From Sclerodactyla briareus (Eukaryota > Echinodermata > Holothuroidea > Dendrochirotida > Sclerodactylidae): a stretch of 64,000 bases of DNA. Positions 1-11,814 of this stretch are shown piece by piece (position 1 is the first letter of the stretch; each line of letters opens with the position of its first letter). The notes beneath the pieces were generated by a model that was not told the origin of the DNA, ran no database searches, and saw only the letters and a list, made by a program, of their open reading frames with translations. The translations under genes and the position numbers were made by a program. The DNA lies in assembly GCA_026419785.1 (NCBI GenBank), contig JAODTK010005889.1, positions 62,001 through 126,000 of the forward strand, read 5' to 3'.

Positions 1-1844
1 CTTAGTTTTAGCTGATGAATCTAATCCTGGTGGCAGCAAACGGCCTGGTGCCGATGAACAATGCATTGCTTGTGGTGATATTTACAATTCTTTTAAAAAA
101 AAAACTTCACAGAGTAAAGAATCGTGATACATATCCTAGGTTTTTTTTTCGCTTTGTCTCAGCCTATGGATGAGAATGTTACACCGCGAAGCTGGATGAT
201 GGAACGGATTCGAGTTATGTGCCTTTACCAGTGACCTTTATGAATCAGCGATCATGGCAGAAAGAGAATGGAAGGTTTTGCTTTGATAGTATCAGTCTAG
301 TTGTTGGCTCACAGCAACGAAATGACGGTTGTAGGATGGGCTTGAGCCACGAAAGCGGAAAACGCCGCTTTCCAGCCTAGTAGTCTCACTGGGCTCTGCG
401 CGGCTTTGTATTTCCTACCCCTCATATAGATTGTGGTAATCACGCCTCATTCGCATTTCTTTCAGAGTGGAATTGGACTATTGTTCACCATGTGGTTGCA
501 TTGTGGTCATGGAATCGAACCGTTCTGAGGGATGGTGCAGCTGTGCTTGGTGTTTGTCACCGTGAAGCTGAAGGCGCTGTTCACGACCTCTGCTCTGAGT
601 ACGAGTGCCGGGACGACTCGAAGAGGGTTCAACCAGACAGAGTCTCTCGAGGAGATATGGAGGTGAACCTGCCTGCCTGAATTCTGCTTGAAAACGCCAA
701 GACACATTGTGTAGGTTATATACACCAGATCTATAAAATAAGTATCGCTGCAATGACTGTATATGAATAATAATGACCCCAAGGAGGAATGGGAAAATAC
801 CTACATTTGGGGTCGGATGAGTAGGACTGGCTCTCTGCTACCATTGGAGAACAGAGGGGATGACTATGAATCATGGGGCTGGGTACCAGTCACTGCAACC
901 AGGGATGATTGGAGTTAAATATTAGATACCAGAATGAGGCTGAGGTGTACAGTGCATATTGCATAGGGAATAATGCTGCGATTCTACGGTGTAGTGTCAA
1001 CGGTCCTCTCAGTTCGGCCGTATAACCCATTTCCAACACAAAGCCAATATTGAGGCCTTATCATTGCTGTAGGCTACTGTTGAAATGGTATTGTGACTCC
1101 AGAGCTGCAGGTATTGTGTGATAAATAAGTTGGTAGCAACATCTCCAACTCTGCTTCCATTCCTCCACACCACCTGATAATAGGCCCATACACAGATGTA
1201 TGCATAGTTCAACCACACATGCAGTCATGAAGCGGGTGTGAAGATGGTAGCTTCAAGGTGGAAGGGCATTAATTCTTCAATACAAATACATGTTCATTGA
1301 CGGAGTTCAGTTTTTCACCAATTGTCCAAATCCACTCCCCCTGAAGGCAGCGTACCACATATAGACTGGTGTTCTCCGCCAGCCCTAAGTTACCCCTCCA
1401 AAAATAGTCCCCCAAAGTACATTGGAGCGCACTTTAGAGCGATTTCCCGAACCCTGCTGGGTCCAGTGTTGCCTGCAGTGGACAGGCCATATCAGAGAGT
1501 ACCACATATGTACATATGTCAGTTTTGGCTATTTGGGCCGAATTTCTGACCATTTTCTGAATTGACACTTGGATGCTGGAAAATCTGATTTTCCGACTGA
1601 CAGCCCCGATCGGGAATAACCTAAAAAGACCCAGGCAACCCTGGTGAGAGGTCTAAACAGTGAAGGTATGGTAAATTGAAAGTGCCATGACAGGTATGAA
1701 TGTCATTTTCAAAATGATGGGTGGCTCATCCCTGGAAGTATGTTCGTTGGGTTCAGCAGCTGTGAACGTAGTCAGTTAGTGTGTAAGTCAATGGGACGGC
1801 TATGTGTGTGCCCCTTCCAGCCTCCTCGTGAACTTACAGTTTGC
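1..1844. other. Non-genic stretch, nothing recognised
   Basis: I see no domain, RNA gene, terminal inverted repeat or long open frame here. Short open frames on both strands overlap each other and show no family signature. The segment could be intron or intergenic DNA. Confidence 0.5.
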
Positions 1845-2539
1845 CGATTTCGATTACTGATAAGAAATTGCAGTCCTCAACACTCCATTATCATATCAGG
1901 TATAAAGGTATCAACTATCAATCACATAATCAATATTTGGGGGTGGTCACGGTGTAGATCTGGATGGAGGAAAGCTGTTTTCTGCAGTGAAACTCCCGTA
2001 GTGATAACTTTCGTCGTATGATAGTATTGTGGTTCCTTTTTCGCGATATTTTAAATGCGCAACTGATTGGACTTTTCGAGTATTGCGTAGATGTACATCT
2101 GTACTCTAGCCCAAGTTGTATAACTGAATAACCCAGATATGGATTATGCACATTGCCTATGGAGAGACTATGGAGTGTGGCAGATTCGCATAACTGGTAG
2201 CATACACATATTGTAACGCCTCTGGGGTGGGGACAGGCCCTGAACCCCGGCCGCGCGGTGGCGCGGGTTGTCGAGCGGTTGGAGGCCGCCAAACTCAGGA
2301 TTGGGGTACTCGAACAATCGGCTCGAATAACTGAAAACCTACAAGAGGGTGGGGTCCTTTTAAACTGACAAGGAATGGCCAGGCCAACGCCATCAAACAA
2401 ACAACGCTAACAAGCTGCCAAATCCAAGAACATAAGTAGGCTAGACCTTCAAAACACAACCTGGGAAAATAATCTACGAAACAATAAGACAATATTATGT
2501 AAACCGCACAGTACATGGACAAAGTAAGGCAGCTACATC

Positions 2540-4180
2540 TACAAAGAACACATTATAAACATGCTACAACCCGAAGGGGAAACCCTATACCTGAAGCAAA
2601 ACCAAAAAAACAAAACCAGGAACCCGACAACTGGCGGGGGGGGGGGGGCAGGGGAACGAGATCCACTCATACACGGCCCCCCTCCCGATAGTACAGGACA
2701 GGCTCCCGCCACTCGCTTTGCTGAAACCACAGCAGGGAGCCTCGCATGTCCAGCCTCCATAACTGAGCTTGCACAATCCCCCTGGGCAAGAGATGTGGCC
2801 TCGCCGGCAACGCTCTCTCCGTCAAAAACGAGACGGCGTCTGCTCTTCCAAATAATTGCTTAATAATGCATTCAACAAAAAGCGTATATCTTCCACCCGT
2901 GGGAGCAGCCTGGTGGTGTGACTTGCCAAAACAACAAAGTCACCAAAACCAATCCTTTTCTTACAACCAGTGAACTTAAAAAACCCGAGTCCTATACCAC
3001 CAGTTCAAACTATTTCATGTGGGCGCACTCCAGCATAGTGCCTCACGTCTCACTACTCCTGCATTCCTCCGAGGGCAACTACCAGTGCCCAAACCCACTG
3101 GAGAGACGGAGCTATTTAGTAACCAAAACTCCATGAACAACTCTCCAGAACAAATCTTCTTGCGATTGTCTAGAAGTCCCTAAATTTGACAGCTCGCCAA
3201 ACAATAGGAGGTAGGCTACTTGTCCACCAGAGGTCCCAACAGGAACCCGAAAGGACTGTATAAGTAAGGTACCAGCAGACGGACCGACATCGAGCAACGC
3301 TCTTGGCCCCCTCCTTTGCCCCCCCCTATCATGATCTCTGCGAACAGGAATCGCCCACCTGCACGTACCCGCTGAGTGGGCCAAACCTAGGTTGATCGTG
3401 GAAAAGAAACTTGGGAAAAAGAACGCAAACACAACACTCCCCAAATCTTACAAAAACAGCAAAGGCAGAGGACGGATTCTCAAAAAGCAAGCCAAACCAA
3501 CCTTTCAAGGAGAAAAACGCAATTGGAAGGCCGATATGAACCAAACGCAGCCCGCCACTCAAAGGTGGTTCATACAAAACCTCCCTCCCTAGTTGGGGCT
3601 TACGCTCCACCCCAAATAAAGAACGAAAACTAATCTCTCCAATCGTATCAGACACGGTCAGGAACAGATAGCACCGTGCTGGGTACAGAGGAAAAACAAA
3701 ACGATTAATTTACAGTGACTTTCCCCTGAAGGAGAAAGCCACCTGTTATTAAAGGACTTCACGGGACTCCACTGAATCCTACCCTCTCGTTTCCAGCAGT
3801 CCATGTGTAACTTCAGGTGCCGTACCCAACCAATGCCATTGATCTTAATCTGATCATCCGACCAAGACTCCCTAAAAGGTAAGTGACGGCCGCGCCCCTC
3901 CCCAGACGCGAGCCTCGTCTTGGTCGGTTGAGCTTAGCAGCCCTAGCCAACTGAAAATATCCAAAACTCTGTCCCAGTGCTTGTAAAAAACCCATATCAA
4001 GACACTATAAGCAGGTAATGTCATCTGCCATCTGATATACTTTAACCTAGCCAATCACCGCCAGGCACAAAAAAGGCCGAAACTTCGAATAGTAATCAAG
4101 GAAGTGCTAAGCCCCACTGAACAAAACATAACGTGTGAGAGGGGAAGCACTGTCTGACCCCTCTCAGAACAGGAAACTGG
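2540..4180 (-). pseudogene. LINE reverse transcriptase / ORF2 C-terminal remnant
   Basis: Read on the minus strand, the order of motifs is that of a non-LTR RT. RGVRQ followed by PLSHVMF (about 4,165-4,130) matches the RGVRQGxPLSPxLF block. Next is an ADDIT catalytic block (about 4,025), then FGYFQLA..AKLN, the usual F..ASGAKLN segment after the catalytic Asp pair. Further on, GREVLYEPPLSGGLRLVH (about 3,600-3,545) matches the REVLYRP..GGLGL block typical of Tx1-like LINEs. The frame changes repeatedly and several stops occur, so it cannot encode a full protein. The endonuclease part was not found. Host function is not expected. Confidence 0.72.
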
Positions 4181-4439
4181 GTATAAGTTAACCCCTGTAA
4201 CATAACACACACTAAAAATCTCCTTGTTGTATAAAAATGGCCATCCAACGAATACCAGAAGCAAGGCCTGAGTGATTCCTCGACTCTTTCTGACAACATA
4301 TAGCAGGACACAAGGACAAAGGGTATGAGTGTACCAGCTCATTATGGGCAACATAACGTCCCAATTTTCCCAACCAATTAACCAATAGGGTTCCATACAC
4401 TTGAAAAAGAAGAAAACTACACACTGTTTACAAGTTTTA

Positions 4440-5160
4440 CAGACTGACCTCTCGTGACCCAAAAGATAGGGTTTATGTACTCATGATGGAGAAAACTCAT
4501 GGAGAACAATAGGGTATCTTAGGGTACTCTTGGATCCCCCATAAGAAATGCTAACACCAAATTTCCAATTGAGTAAGACCAAACCATTCTGTATTAGCGG
4601 TGTTTCAAGGTTTTCATACTTTGACATCTTTAACTTTAGATGACCTATGACCCTGACCCCAAAACAATAGGGCATTGTACGCTCATGGGGAACACACATG
4701 CCAAGTATGAGCTCATCCATCCGGGGGGTCGAGTCGAGTTATAGTGTTAAAGCCAAAATTGGCCAACCCCAAATATGACTTTAACCAATTTTCAATTTTT
4801 GACCAAAATTCACCCCCAACCTGAACGAAAACAATGGGTTACTGTACTCCCATGAGAAGTACACCAAATTGCAACTTGACAGACAACCATTTCGGCGACT
4901 TAGCGTGTTCACACGGTTTTTCGGACTTTGCCTCTGTGGACCTCATATAACCTCTGACCAGACCCCCAAACAATGGGTTCATGTACTCATGTCATGGGGA
5001 AAACAAATGCCAAGTATGCGCTTCATCCTTCCAGTGGGGTTTGAGTTATCGTGTTTACAAGCCAGCGTCACTTACGCACACACATACATACATACACACA
5101 CACTGGCATGACTGCATAGATTCCTCTGACTTCGTCAGGAATCGAAACCTGATTTAGCCT
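4440..5160 (-). repeat. Tandem-repeat element with AGGTCA half-sites, copy 1 (minus)
   Basis: On the minus strand this shows, in order, a GACGAAGTCAGAG palindrome (about 5,143-5,128), a TG/TATG microsatellite (5,104-5,083), then degenerate ~170-bp half-units. Each half-unit holds phrases such as AACACGATAACTC, CATGGATGGA, CATACTTGG, CCCTATTGTTTTGG and GGTCATAGGTCATC. The same arrangement recurs on the plus strand at 43,300-43,930 and 54,345-55,500. It is non-coding. It sits inside the minus-strand LINE insertion. Confidence 0.75.
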
Positions 5161-7182
5161 GAAGGACCCCAGAGTCTTGAGTAAAAAAATATTGGTCCAA
5201 CCATGTCAAAAGCCTTCTTTGGTCCAGGAGATCAAGACAAGCAAAGTTACGATCTTCAACATAATAAAAACTTAAATTCTCTCAATAATTAAAGGTTATG
5301 CTGAATACACCTGCCTTGCACACTGCGAAGTCTGAAAGGCCCCACAATGTCTGGCATAAACAGGGAGGGACGGTGGGGTACGGCCGGCGTCGCCGAGCCG
5401 AGGGCAGGGTGGATCCTAAAACAAAAACTACGGGCGGGGTGGCTGGCAAACAAAGGACACGGAAAGACCAGAACACAAGAATATATAATGGGGAAACTTC
5501 CTTGGCCCAAATAACAGAGGATTATTTTTACAATCACAGAATAGGAACAAGCGTATAACAGAATAAACAAAGAATATGAGCGGGGACTAAGCGAAACAAA
5601 CCCCCCAAATGTCTACCAACCTGTGGGCGGCTAGCGGCTCAGGGACGGGATTGGGAGGTCAACACGGGACGTATGGAGGGGGAGGCCAACAGGGCAAGGA
5701 CACACACACCACGTAGAACAGTACATCCGAGAACCAAAAGGGAGGGACGATAATACCCCTACTACACAGGCCACGCAGGGAATTACGGACCGACAGGGGG
5801 GGGCGCCGAAACAGTGGCGAAACCCCACACAGACCAAACAAACCCAAGGTGAGACAAATGGCCCCCCTTATCCCGGACTTGCCCAAAATAAAGAACCGTA
5901 TAATATAGCTTGACCGAGCCAAGCAGCCCCATTAGCCAACAAACGTCCTCTGCTCGTGGCACAAAGTTCCAGAATATAACACAACACGAAACATAACAAA
6001 ATAAGAATCTCAAGGCAAGGACTACAGAAAATATAACCGGCTCCATAGTAAACTCGGATAACGAAAGGCGATGGCTGCTCGGAATGCGAGGCGAGGGGAG
6101 TCGACCGAGACCGGTGGAGAAAAAAAAGGTTTATCATTTAATACACGGTAATACATTACGTAACACTTGGCAGGCATTGCGCGAGAACACTGGACGACAT
6201 GCGTAACAATATATGACGCCCCAATAGTATTAGCAAGGTAGGGCCAATTATCAATCACATGTGTGGAAATATAGTGTGAAGGTTAGGGTTAGGGATTAGG
6301 TGGGTAGTAGGGGGAGAGTAACTTGAGGTTAAGGGCCAGAGGTTCATTCAGAAGAGGGTTTGGATTGTACCACCGTACCAGGGCATCGGGCTAATTGAAG
6401 AGGTTATGACACCTGTGTTTCATGGCGCTTTCATGACGATAGTGAAGACAGAACGTTCAGCATGTGTAACGTCCCCATCGGAAACAAGTGTTTTATCAAC
6501 TTGTGTTTGAATTGGTGAACATCGGTTCTGCATGGGCGCAGACCACACTCACTCATATGGGCACATGCTTGAAAGGCACTAGCTTATCCACCCCACGCTT
6601 CCAATCCCCAGCATCCTCTGGGCAAGTGACCAGCGCTCACCCATGTCCCTAACTCCCTGGGGTATCCAACCCTACCATGAGCTACAGGGGCAACACGGCA
6701 GGCGGCCCCAACCCTCAGATCCCGTACTGACAGAACACGGTGGACAGGATCTTCTGTCGGGTGGTGTTCCATTTTATAGCTTGCCTATTTGTGACGACAG
6801 TTATAAAAACAACTGCAGTCAGTGTTACTCCAACTAATTGACAACAACATGTTCAGGTTATACGGAGTCAACAATCGTTGGTGCAGAAGTAAATAAAACA
6901 AAAACATATTCATATCAATAACAAAAAATGTGTTTGAGACTGGGAGTCAAACACAGGCTATCTATTGTATTGACTGATATAAAAAACTATTGAAAAGAAG
7001 AAAATCTGTGAAACGATAGTATATTAGGTCAAAATTTGTAGTTCCGTGGAATAGGTCCCTGTGGCGAACAAATAGTTACAGCCGGCAGGCTTTTTTTAAA
7101 ATTTTATGTCTTATCTGTGAACTGTGATCACCATTTTTTCCAAGATAGAGAGGATTTGAGTGCTGTATTTTCGACTGCGGTG

Positions 7183-7262
7183 TCGGTGTTGGTGTCGGTG
7201 TCGAGAGCTACCGTGTCGGTGTTGGTGTTGGTGTCGGATGTGCCGGTGTCGGACACAAAAAC
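7183..7262 (+). repeat. GTCGGTGTTG minisatellite, locus 1
   Basis: About 80 bp are built from GGTGTCGGTGTTGGTGTCGG words and close with GGTGTCGGACACA. The right paralogue (near 49,440-49,470) lacks it, so it arose in or was inserted into this copy. The same vocabulary occurs at 47,370-47,530 and 49,880-50,035. Confidence 0.8.
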
Positions 7263-7456
7263 TGGATGATGAGTATGACGCAAGTTGCCAGACGATGCAA
7301 CATTGCCCATTCCAGAGGTTCGGAGGAATTTGTATTTAAATATTCGAAGACTTGGACTCGAGAAAGCCACGGCCTTGATGTCATTAGTGGATAATCTATA
7401 CAGACTTTGGCACATGATATCACTGGAGTAATACACAGTATTAGAATTTTGAATTA

Positions 7457-7620
7457 GGGGTTAATCAACGGTCGAGCGTGTTTTTTCCACTGATAATACA
7501 CGACTGGGAGTTAATTCAGGCGATGCACGAGGGCGCAGCCGAGTGCATCCAGCGTTATAGAATTAACCCCCGAGGAGTGCATTATCATGTGCATAAACCA
7601 ATCGACCGTTGATTAACCCC
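7457..7620. mobile_element. Palindromic MITE, 164 bp
   Basis: The ends are perfect 19-bp inverted repeats: GGGGTTAATCAACGGTCGA at 7,457-7,475 and its reverse complement at 7,602-7,620. The arms stay similar nearly to the centre; CACTGATAATACACGAC on the left pairs roughly with the complement of GTGCATTATCATGTG on the right. A second short palindrome, GATGCAC/GTGCATC (7,522-7,528 and 7,543-7,549), sits at the middle. No coding capacity is present. A clear target-site duplication is not seen, so the superfamily is not assigned. Confidence 0.85.
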
Positions 7621-9780
7621 GGTTTCATCATACAATACAATTTAATTGGAATATTGCAATCTGAACGACCTCAATTTTACCACTTTATGATGAAGTAGGG
7701 GCCCTTGATGACATTGCAAAGAGGCTTGTACATGCGCGAATAAATTAACAACAAAATAACGCGCGTCTCTCAAATCCATCTGAAATATGACGCACACAAA
7801 GCGCGTTGGCTAATGTCTACGCATACGTGTAAAACTGATTGTCTCAACCCTAACGCGTCCTCTGTGAGCACTTGCATTACATTGCGTGAAACACATTCCT
7901 CGGCGTGTTATTTCAATCTACTTGCGTAAATGATACATACACGTTTATTCAGAGCAACATAAAGAAGTAAATATACCTTCTAGAGGCGCACTTGCTTTAG
8001 AGGGCGCGCGTGCTGGCATGCAGTCCTAAAGCTTGACACATTAACATTGCGCCCATTTTGATTCCGGGCAAAATAGACATTTGCCCGGAGATGGTTGCGT
8101 CTGCGTGGAATGCGTCTTTAAACGCGCTATCGCATGTACAAAACCCTAGGCTTGGCCGACGCATAACGCTACTATTTAGACTCGCACGCACCAATCTTCC
8201 AGGTGAAAGGTCGGGACGATCGCGCCGTATCCTACGATAGAAACGCGCCTCTGTTACTACTACAGCAGCGCCGTTCAAAGATTGCCCGTAAGGCAAGCTC
8301 CTTCGGCGCGTATGCTATGATGCGGATTTCTGTACAAAAACAAGGCAGTTTAAATAATGGTGTTATACGCGCGCGTATGCCCGAGCAGTCCACTCCCAAG
8401 GTTTAATATATGTTTGTGTTTGGTGTCAGGCTCCTTCCGATCTTGACGTGTGCGCCGGGCCGAACATCCCTACTCTATTTCTAAATTATGCCTATAATTC
8501 AAAACTACTACCTTGCTCGGAAAATCAAATCGCAACTTCAGGGACATCAACATTAACAGTTTTCGAGAAGCAATAACTTTGCCCAAGGATCGTGATACGT
8601 GGCGGATGTTGATCAGTGAGCATGTCGGATAGACGAGACTCAATTCTACTACTACTACTACTTGGCCCTCAACCCTTGTATACGCGCGTCATGACACGGC
8701 ACGTCAATGTGGATTGGAATCTAAAGCGTCTTACTGCATGTGGCGACGTGGCTTTCAACGTGGAGAAACCCCGTCGCAGACGACCCGCCGTGAACTCTAA
8801 GCTCTCAATTACACGTAAACACACATATTCTATTTACCCCACCCACCGTGTGTTCCTGCTCCAATCCTTCGGTGCTGATTGGCTGTAGTAGGACCCGACT
8901 GGGAATCGAAAACCCAGATCTCGGAGGTGGTGAGTCAGACACTAGAAACGGCAACAGCAGTCATCCGGTCATATCGACGACGTTTAATGGCCGTTGTGCG
9001 TGCGGAGTGTTTGACTTGTAACTTTTTTTTCAGAATTACGCACTGGCCCATATCACCGGTTATTATAATCATCACGACTTCCATATTTCCGACTATGTTA
9101 CAACATGTGCTCTTATGGGAACCCCTTGCTATCGTGGAAGTAAGGACTTTACATGCGGCGAGTTCCGAGAGGATGGGGAAACGAGAAATGCAAGGGCTAC
9201 AGGTTCGTCCGGCGGGTGGGGTACGGCTGCCAGCTTGGTGGGGTGGATTGTGGATGGTACGGGCGCGATGTGATAAACGTGAGTAGTCCCGATTACAAAG
9301 AAAATGGAGTAATTATATAATGTCAACGAACAAAGACAAAAAACAAAACACAAAATGCAAGGCTATAATCTGTAATGGGGAAACGGGACAAATGCCTTTT
9401 GTGTGGCAAGAGGGTCGGGGCGCCACGGGCGGGTGGCAGGGTGCACGGCCCATCGGTGCATTAGGGCTATGGGAGACCCGGCGAGAAACGTTTAGGGTCT
9501 AGAAACATCGACCCATCGACAAAATCTGAATAGTCAAACCTAGGGGCTCCCCTATCAGTGAGTGGTAATAGCTTGTTTAAGGAGATAGTTTGAACAAGAC
9601 GGGTTATAACGTCATACAGTTGCCTCACTCACGGGCGTCAAATCCATCGAAGGGTTTCATGTCAGAGTAAGTAAAAGTCAAATACTTTGTTGTGTGAAAG
9701 CTGAAGGATTTGCATCGCTATCTAAATCTACGATGAACAAGACTGAGGTGTCTCGCAGAAGCAACTGGGGCCTATTACTA
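7621..9780. other. Non-genic stretch with CpG-rich part
   Basis: No gene was recognised. Roughly 7,720-8,480 is richer in CpG (repeated GCGCG words) than the rest of the window, which can mark an unmethylated or regulatory stretch but proves nothing. A short (ACT)n run lies near 8,647-8,661. Around 9,130-9,500 the minus strand is pyrimidine-rich, as in the 5' part of the LINE at 5,290-6,200, but I could not show homology. Confidence 0.4.
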
Positions 9781-9799
9781 TTTCTTTGCTATTATTAAT

Positions 9800-10150
9800 T
9801 AGCTGGTTGTTCATGAGTTCAAATTGATATTGTATGCTGATGATAGTGGTATTTTGCTCTCCCGGAATGCCGGACATCGTTTTGCACAAGTTCGTTGCAA
9901 ATGAGGCAGTTGAATCTTCCAGAGGATGGATTTACTGATAAAAGATTTTATTAATGTTAGAAAACAGAATGGATCTTATTGGAACTCATACGATAGGCTC
10001 AAATCAGTTGGTGCTTTCGAAAAATCGTGGTGTTGATATTGTCACTCTAGAAAACTCCGTGAAATATCTTGGGGTAAGATCAATTTTTAAGCTTGGATGA
10101 ACACAACCCGCCTTGGACGTCATTACTGAGGGCGACTTCCAAGGTTACAA
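9800..10150 (+). pseudogene. LINE RT fragment (YADD to KYLGV part)
   Basis: A plus-strand frame reads LILYADDSGILLS (about 9,822-9,860), the catalytic YADD block of a non-LTR RT. About 90 bp on, with a frame change, come LLMLENRMDLIGT and then SVKYLGV (about 10,050-10,073), matching the usual LNVxKTExxxxG and VKYLGV blocks. The spacing suits CR1/L2/Rex-like LINE RTs, though the clade is uncertain. Frame changes and stops show it is a dead fragment. The upstream RT blocks are absent. Confidence 0.7.
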
Positions 10151-10199
10151 TTTCTGTATCGCCAGGTTAGCTACTACTACTATATTCAAAACGTTCTCA

Positions 10200-10690
10200 T
10201 GTACGCTCGCGGGCTCGGTTAACTCGCGCCCAATATTAAGCATTTAATGCACAATGGACCCTTCACCAATTACCAATAAGTGATAGCGCGTTCCATTAGG
10301 ATACGTGCGATACGCACATATGCGTTGTGTGACACTAGCAAACAATCAAAATTCATTTACACAGTTCATTCCAGTGCCGATCTCTACCGAGCATACGCAT
10401 TAACCCGGCATTAATCACCGCGCAGTAACGCCGGTATAATGCACGGTCAGCTGACTTTCAGCCAATCGGCGAGGCACTAGTAGAGTATTTACGGCAGTAT
10501 GAAGTATGAATTTGGATTGAGAGAGAATCACTCATGTGAAACAGCTTCGATAGAGATCGTAGACAACTGGATGGAAGTATAGCTCAGGTGAATGCATAGG
10601 AACTTGCATAGGAACCAGTATTGTTTTTTTTAGATCACGAAAAAGTCATTTATTCGACTGGGTAACCTGTTAACCGATGACATTATAATG
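10200..10690. other. Spacer between LINE fragments, with small hairpin
   Basis: Nothing coding. GCATTAACCCGGC and GCCGGTATAATGC around 10,397-10,444 form a small stem-loop, possibly the remains of a foldback element. A poly(A) run of about 18 lies at 10,690-10,708, right before the next RT fragment. Confidence 0.35.
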
Positions 10691-10719
10691 AAAAAAAAAA
10701 AAAAAAAACTCCGTGTGTT

Positions 10720-11200
10720 TATTGTTTTATTGCGAAATTGTAATGCAATGGTTCTCGCATACCTTATCGTAGAAGGAAAAACAAAGGACTACGTGAACGG
10801 TTTGTTGGTGTCCACCCGATGGACTCATCCCATGGGAGTTCCCCAAAGGGATCATTCGTGGACAATTTTTTTTCTTCTTCTATTAATGAACGATATGGAC
10901 TTCTGCTTGTTCAATGTTCTGCCGATATGTCTGCAGATGATGCACTTTTTATACAAGGGAGTGAGGACTATTATGGACTGAATAGAAAAAATTGCAAACC
11001 GACAGGAAATGTGTTGTAAGTACGTTGGTGTTGTATGTAGAAAGATAAGAAAAGGGGGAGAAAATGGTCATTTAACATCAAAGAAGACTAAATCTATGCT
11101 GGTTGGATCGCAACCAAAGGATTTTCTACACCCTGAAATGACGGTGAAGATTATACCTTAACAGTAAACTCGTTTGAACAAAGCTTGTCTGAAATGGTAT
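10720..11200 (+). pseudogene. LINE RT fragment (GVPQG to KTKxMLVGS part)
   Basis: Plus-strand frames give KDYVNGLLVS, then GVPQ, then INE (expected IND), then SADMSADDALFIQG, and after a frame change LTSKKTKSMLVGSQ. These are the successive RT blocks YLxxRxQxVxVNG, GVPQGSxLGP, FINDL, YADDxxL and LNxxKTKxML of CR1/L2/Rex-like LINEs. At least two frame changes occur. It overlaps in content the fragment at 9,800-10,150 yet lies downstream of it, so the two are separate insertions or a rearranged element. Confidence 0.72.
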
Positions 11201-11308
11201 AGTGTGAGAAGAGTTAGTATGGGAATAATGATGATTGACCAGCAATTTCTGGAATAGCCAGATTGAACCATATTTGTAAAATAATAACTAGTAGATTGGG
11301 CCTTCTCA

Positions 11309-11381
<73 letters not shown>

Positions 11382-11413
11382 GGGGGGGGGGGGGGGGGGG
11401 GCGGGGGGGGGGG
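11309..11413 (+). repeat. Poly(G) tract, ~105 bp
   Basis: An almost pure run of G is broken only by T at 11,381 and C at 11,402. Apparent proline-rich or glycine-rich open frames across it are meaningless. Length may be misestimated by sequencing. Smaller G runs occur at about 2,635, 18,436, 22,803, 23,008, 39,127, 55,771 and 63,717. Confidence 0.9.
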
Positions 11414-11814
11414 ACGATAAGACCATATCCTTGAATTCGTAGAGAATTCTTTATTATAATGGATACATTCTTCCAACTTTAGATTATACAGTATAATCGA
11501 GGGATTTGTAATGAAAATATGATCCCAGAAGATTATTTCGCCTTCAAAAAAAAAAAAAAAAAAATAAAACCGCGGCCAAGAATAATATTGAAGTTTCTTC
11601 TGAAGAAAACTCAACCGATCTATTTCAAACGTTAAAATGGACTTCGATACATATGCTATTACGAAATAAACGAATGTGTATGGTATACAAGGGCATTGCG
11701 CAGCCCGAAAAACACCGCAGTATTTTAACTAGTATGTTTCAAGGACACTGCTTAAAATACACAATCACTCTCTCAGATCGACCTCCATCTTCGGCAATAT
11801 ATATGTAATATGGT

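Larger units (their letters stand above)
2212..6208 (-). mobile_element. ~4 kb LINE insertion (Tx1/L1-group, degraded)
   Basis: The right paralogue at 48,308-48,315 reads straight through ACATATATGAC. Here the same site is split: ACATAT lies before 2,212 and ATATATGAC resumes at 6,209, which leaves about 4 bp duplicated. The inserted DNA is strongly T/G-biased on the minus strand and holds a reverse transcriptase remnant on that strand. Its minus-strand 3' end is GC-rich (near GGGGTTCAGGGCC) and ends GCGTTACA without a poly(A) run. Minus-strand 5' sequence (6,208 down to about 5,160) shows no recognised protein. A tandem-repeat element (4,440-5,160) is embedded between the 5' part and the RT. 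The family call rests on the RT motifs. Confidence 0.75.
1845..7440 (+). repeat. Left copy of a ~1.6 kb duplicated repeat, split by a LINE
   Basis: Two blocks, 1,845-2,211 and 6,209-7,440, match 47,900-49,560 in order and orientation, with many small indels. Recognisable shared stretches include the CTGCAGTGAAACTCCCGTAG segment (about 1,982 and 48,038), the TTAGGG-like stretch near 6,285, and the region around 6,600-6,770. The last part also has a third relative at about 57,010-57,300. No protein or RNA gene is recognised in it. It is either an uncharacterised dispersed repeat or a segmental duplication. The left copy carries the 4 kb LINE insertion and a GTCGGTGTTG minisatellite that the right copy lacks at those points. 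Confidence 0.7.

Noticed and set aside
2212-6208. LTR-type element, because the insert begins TGTAACG and ends CGTAACA
   Set aside because: The two ends are not direct repeats of each other and the RT motifs are of the non-LTR type.
6275-6310. Interstitial telomere repeat (TTAGGG)
   Set aside because: Only two or three imperfect units, and the paralogous stretch near 48,385 is even less regular.
11214-11614. Proline-rich or glycine-rich proteins on either strand around 11.3 kb
   Set aside because: They are translations of the poly(G) tract with no other coding evidence.
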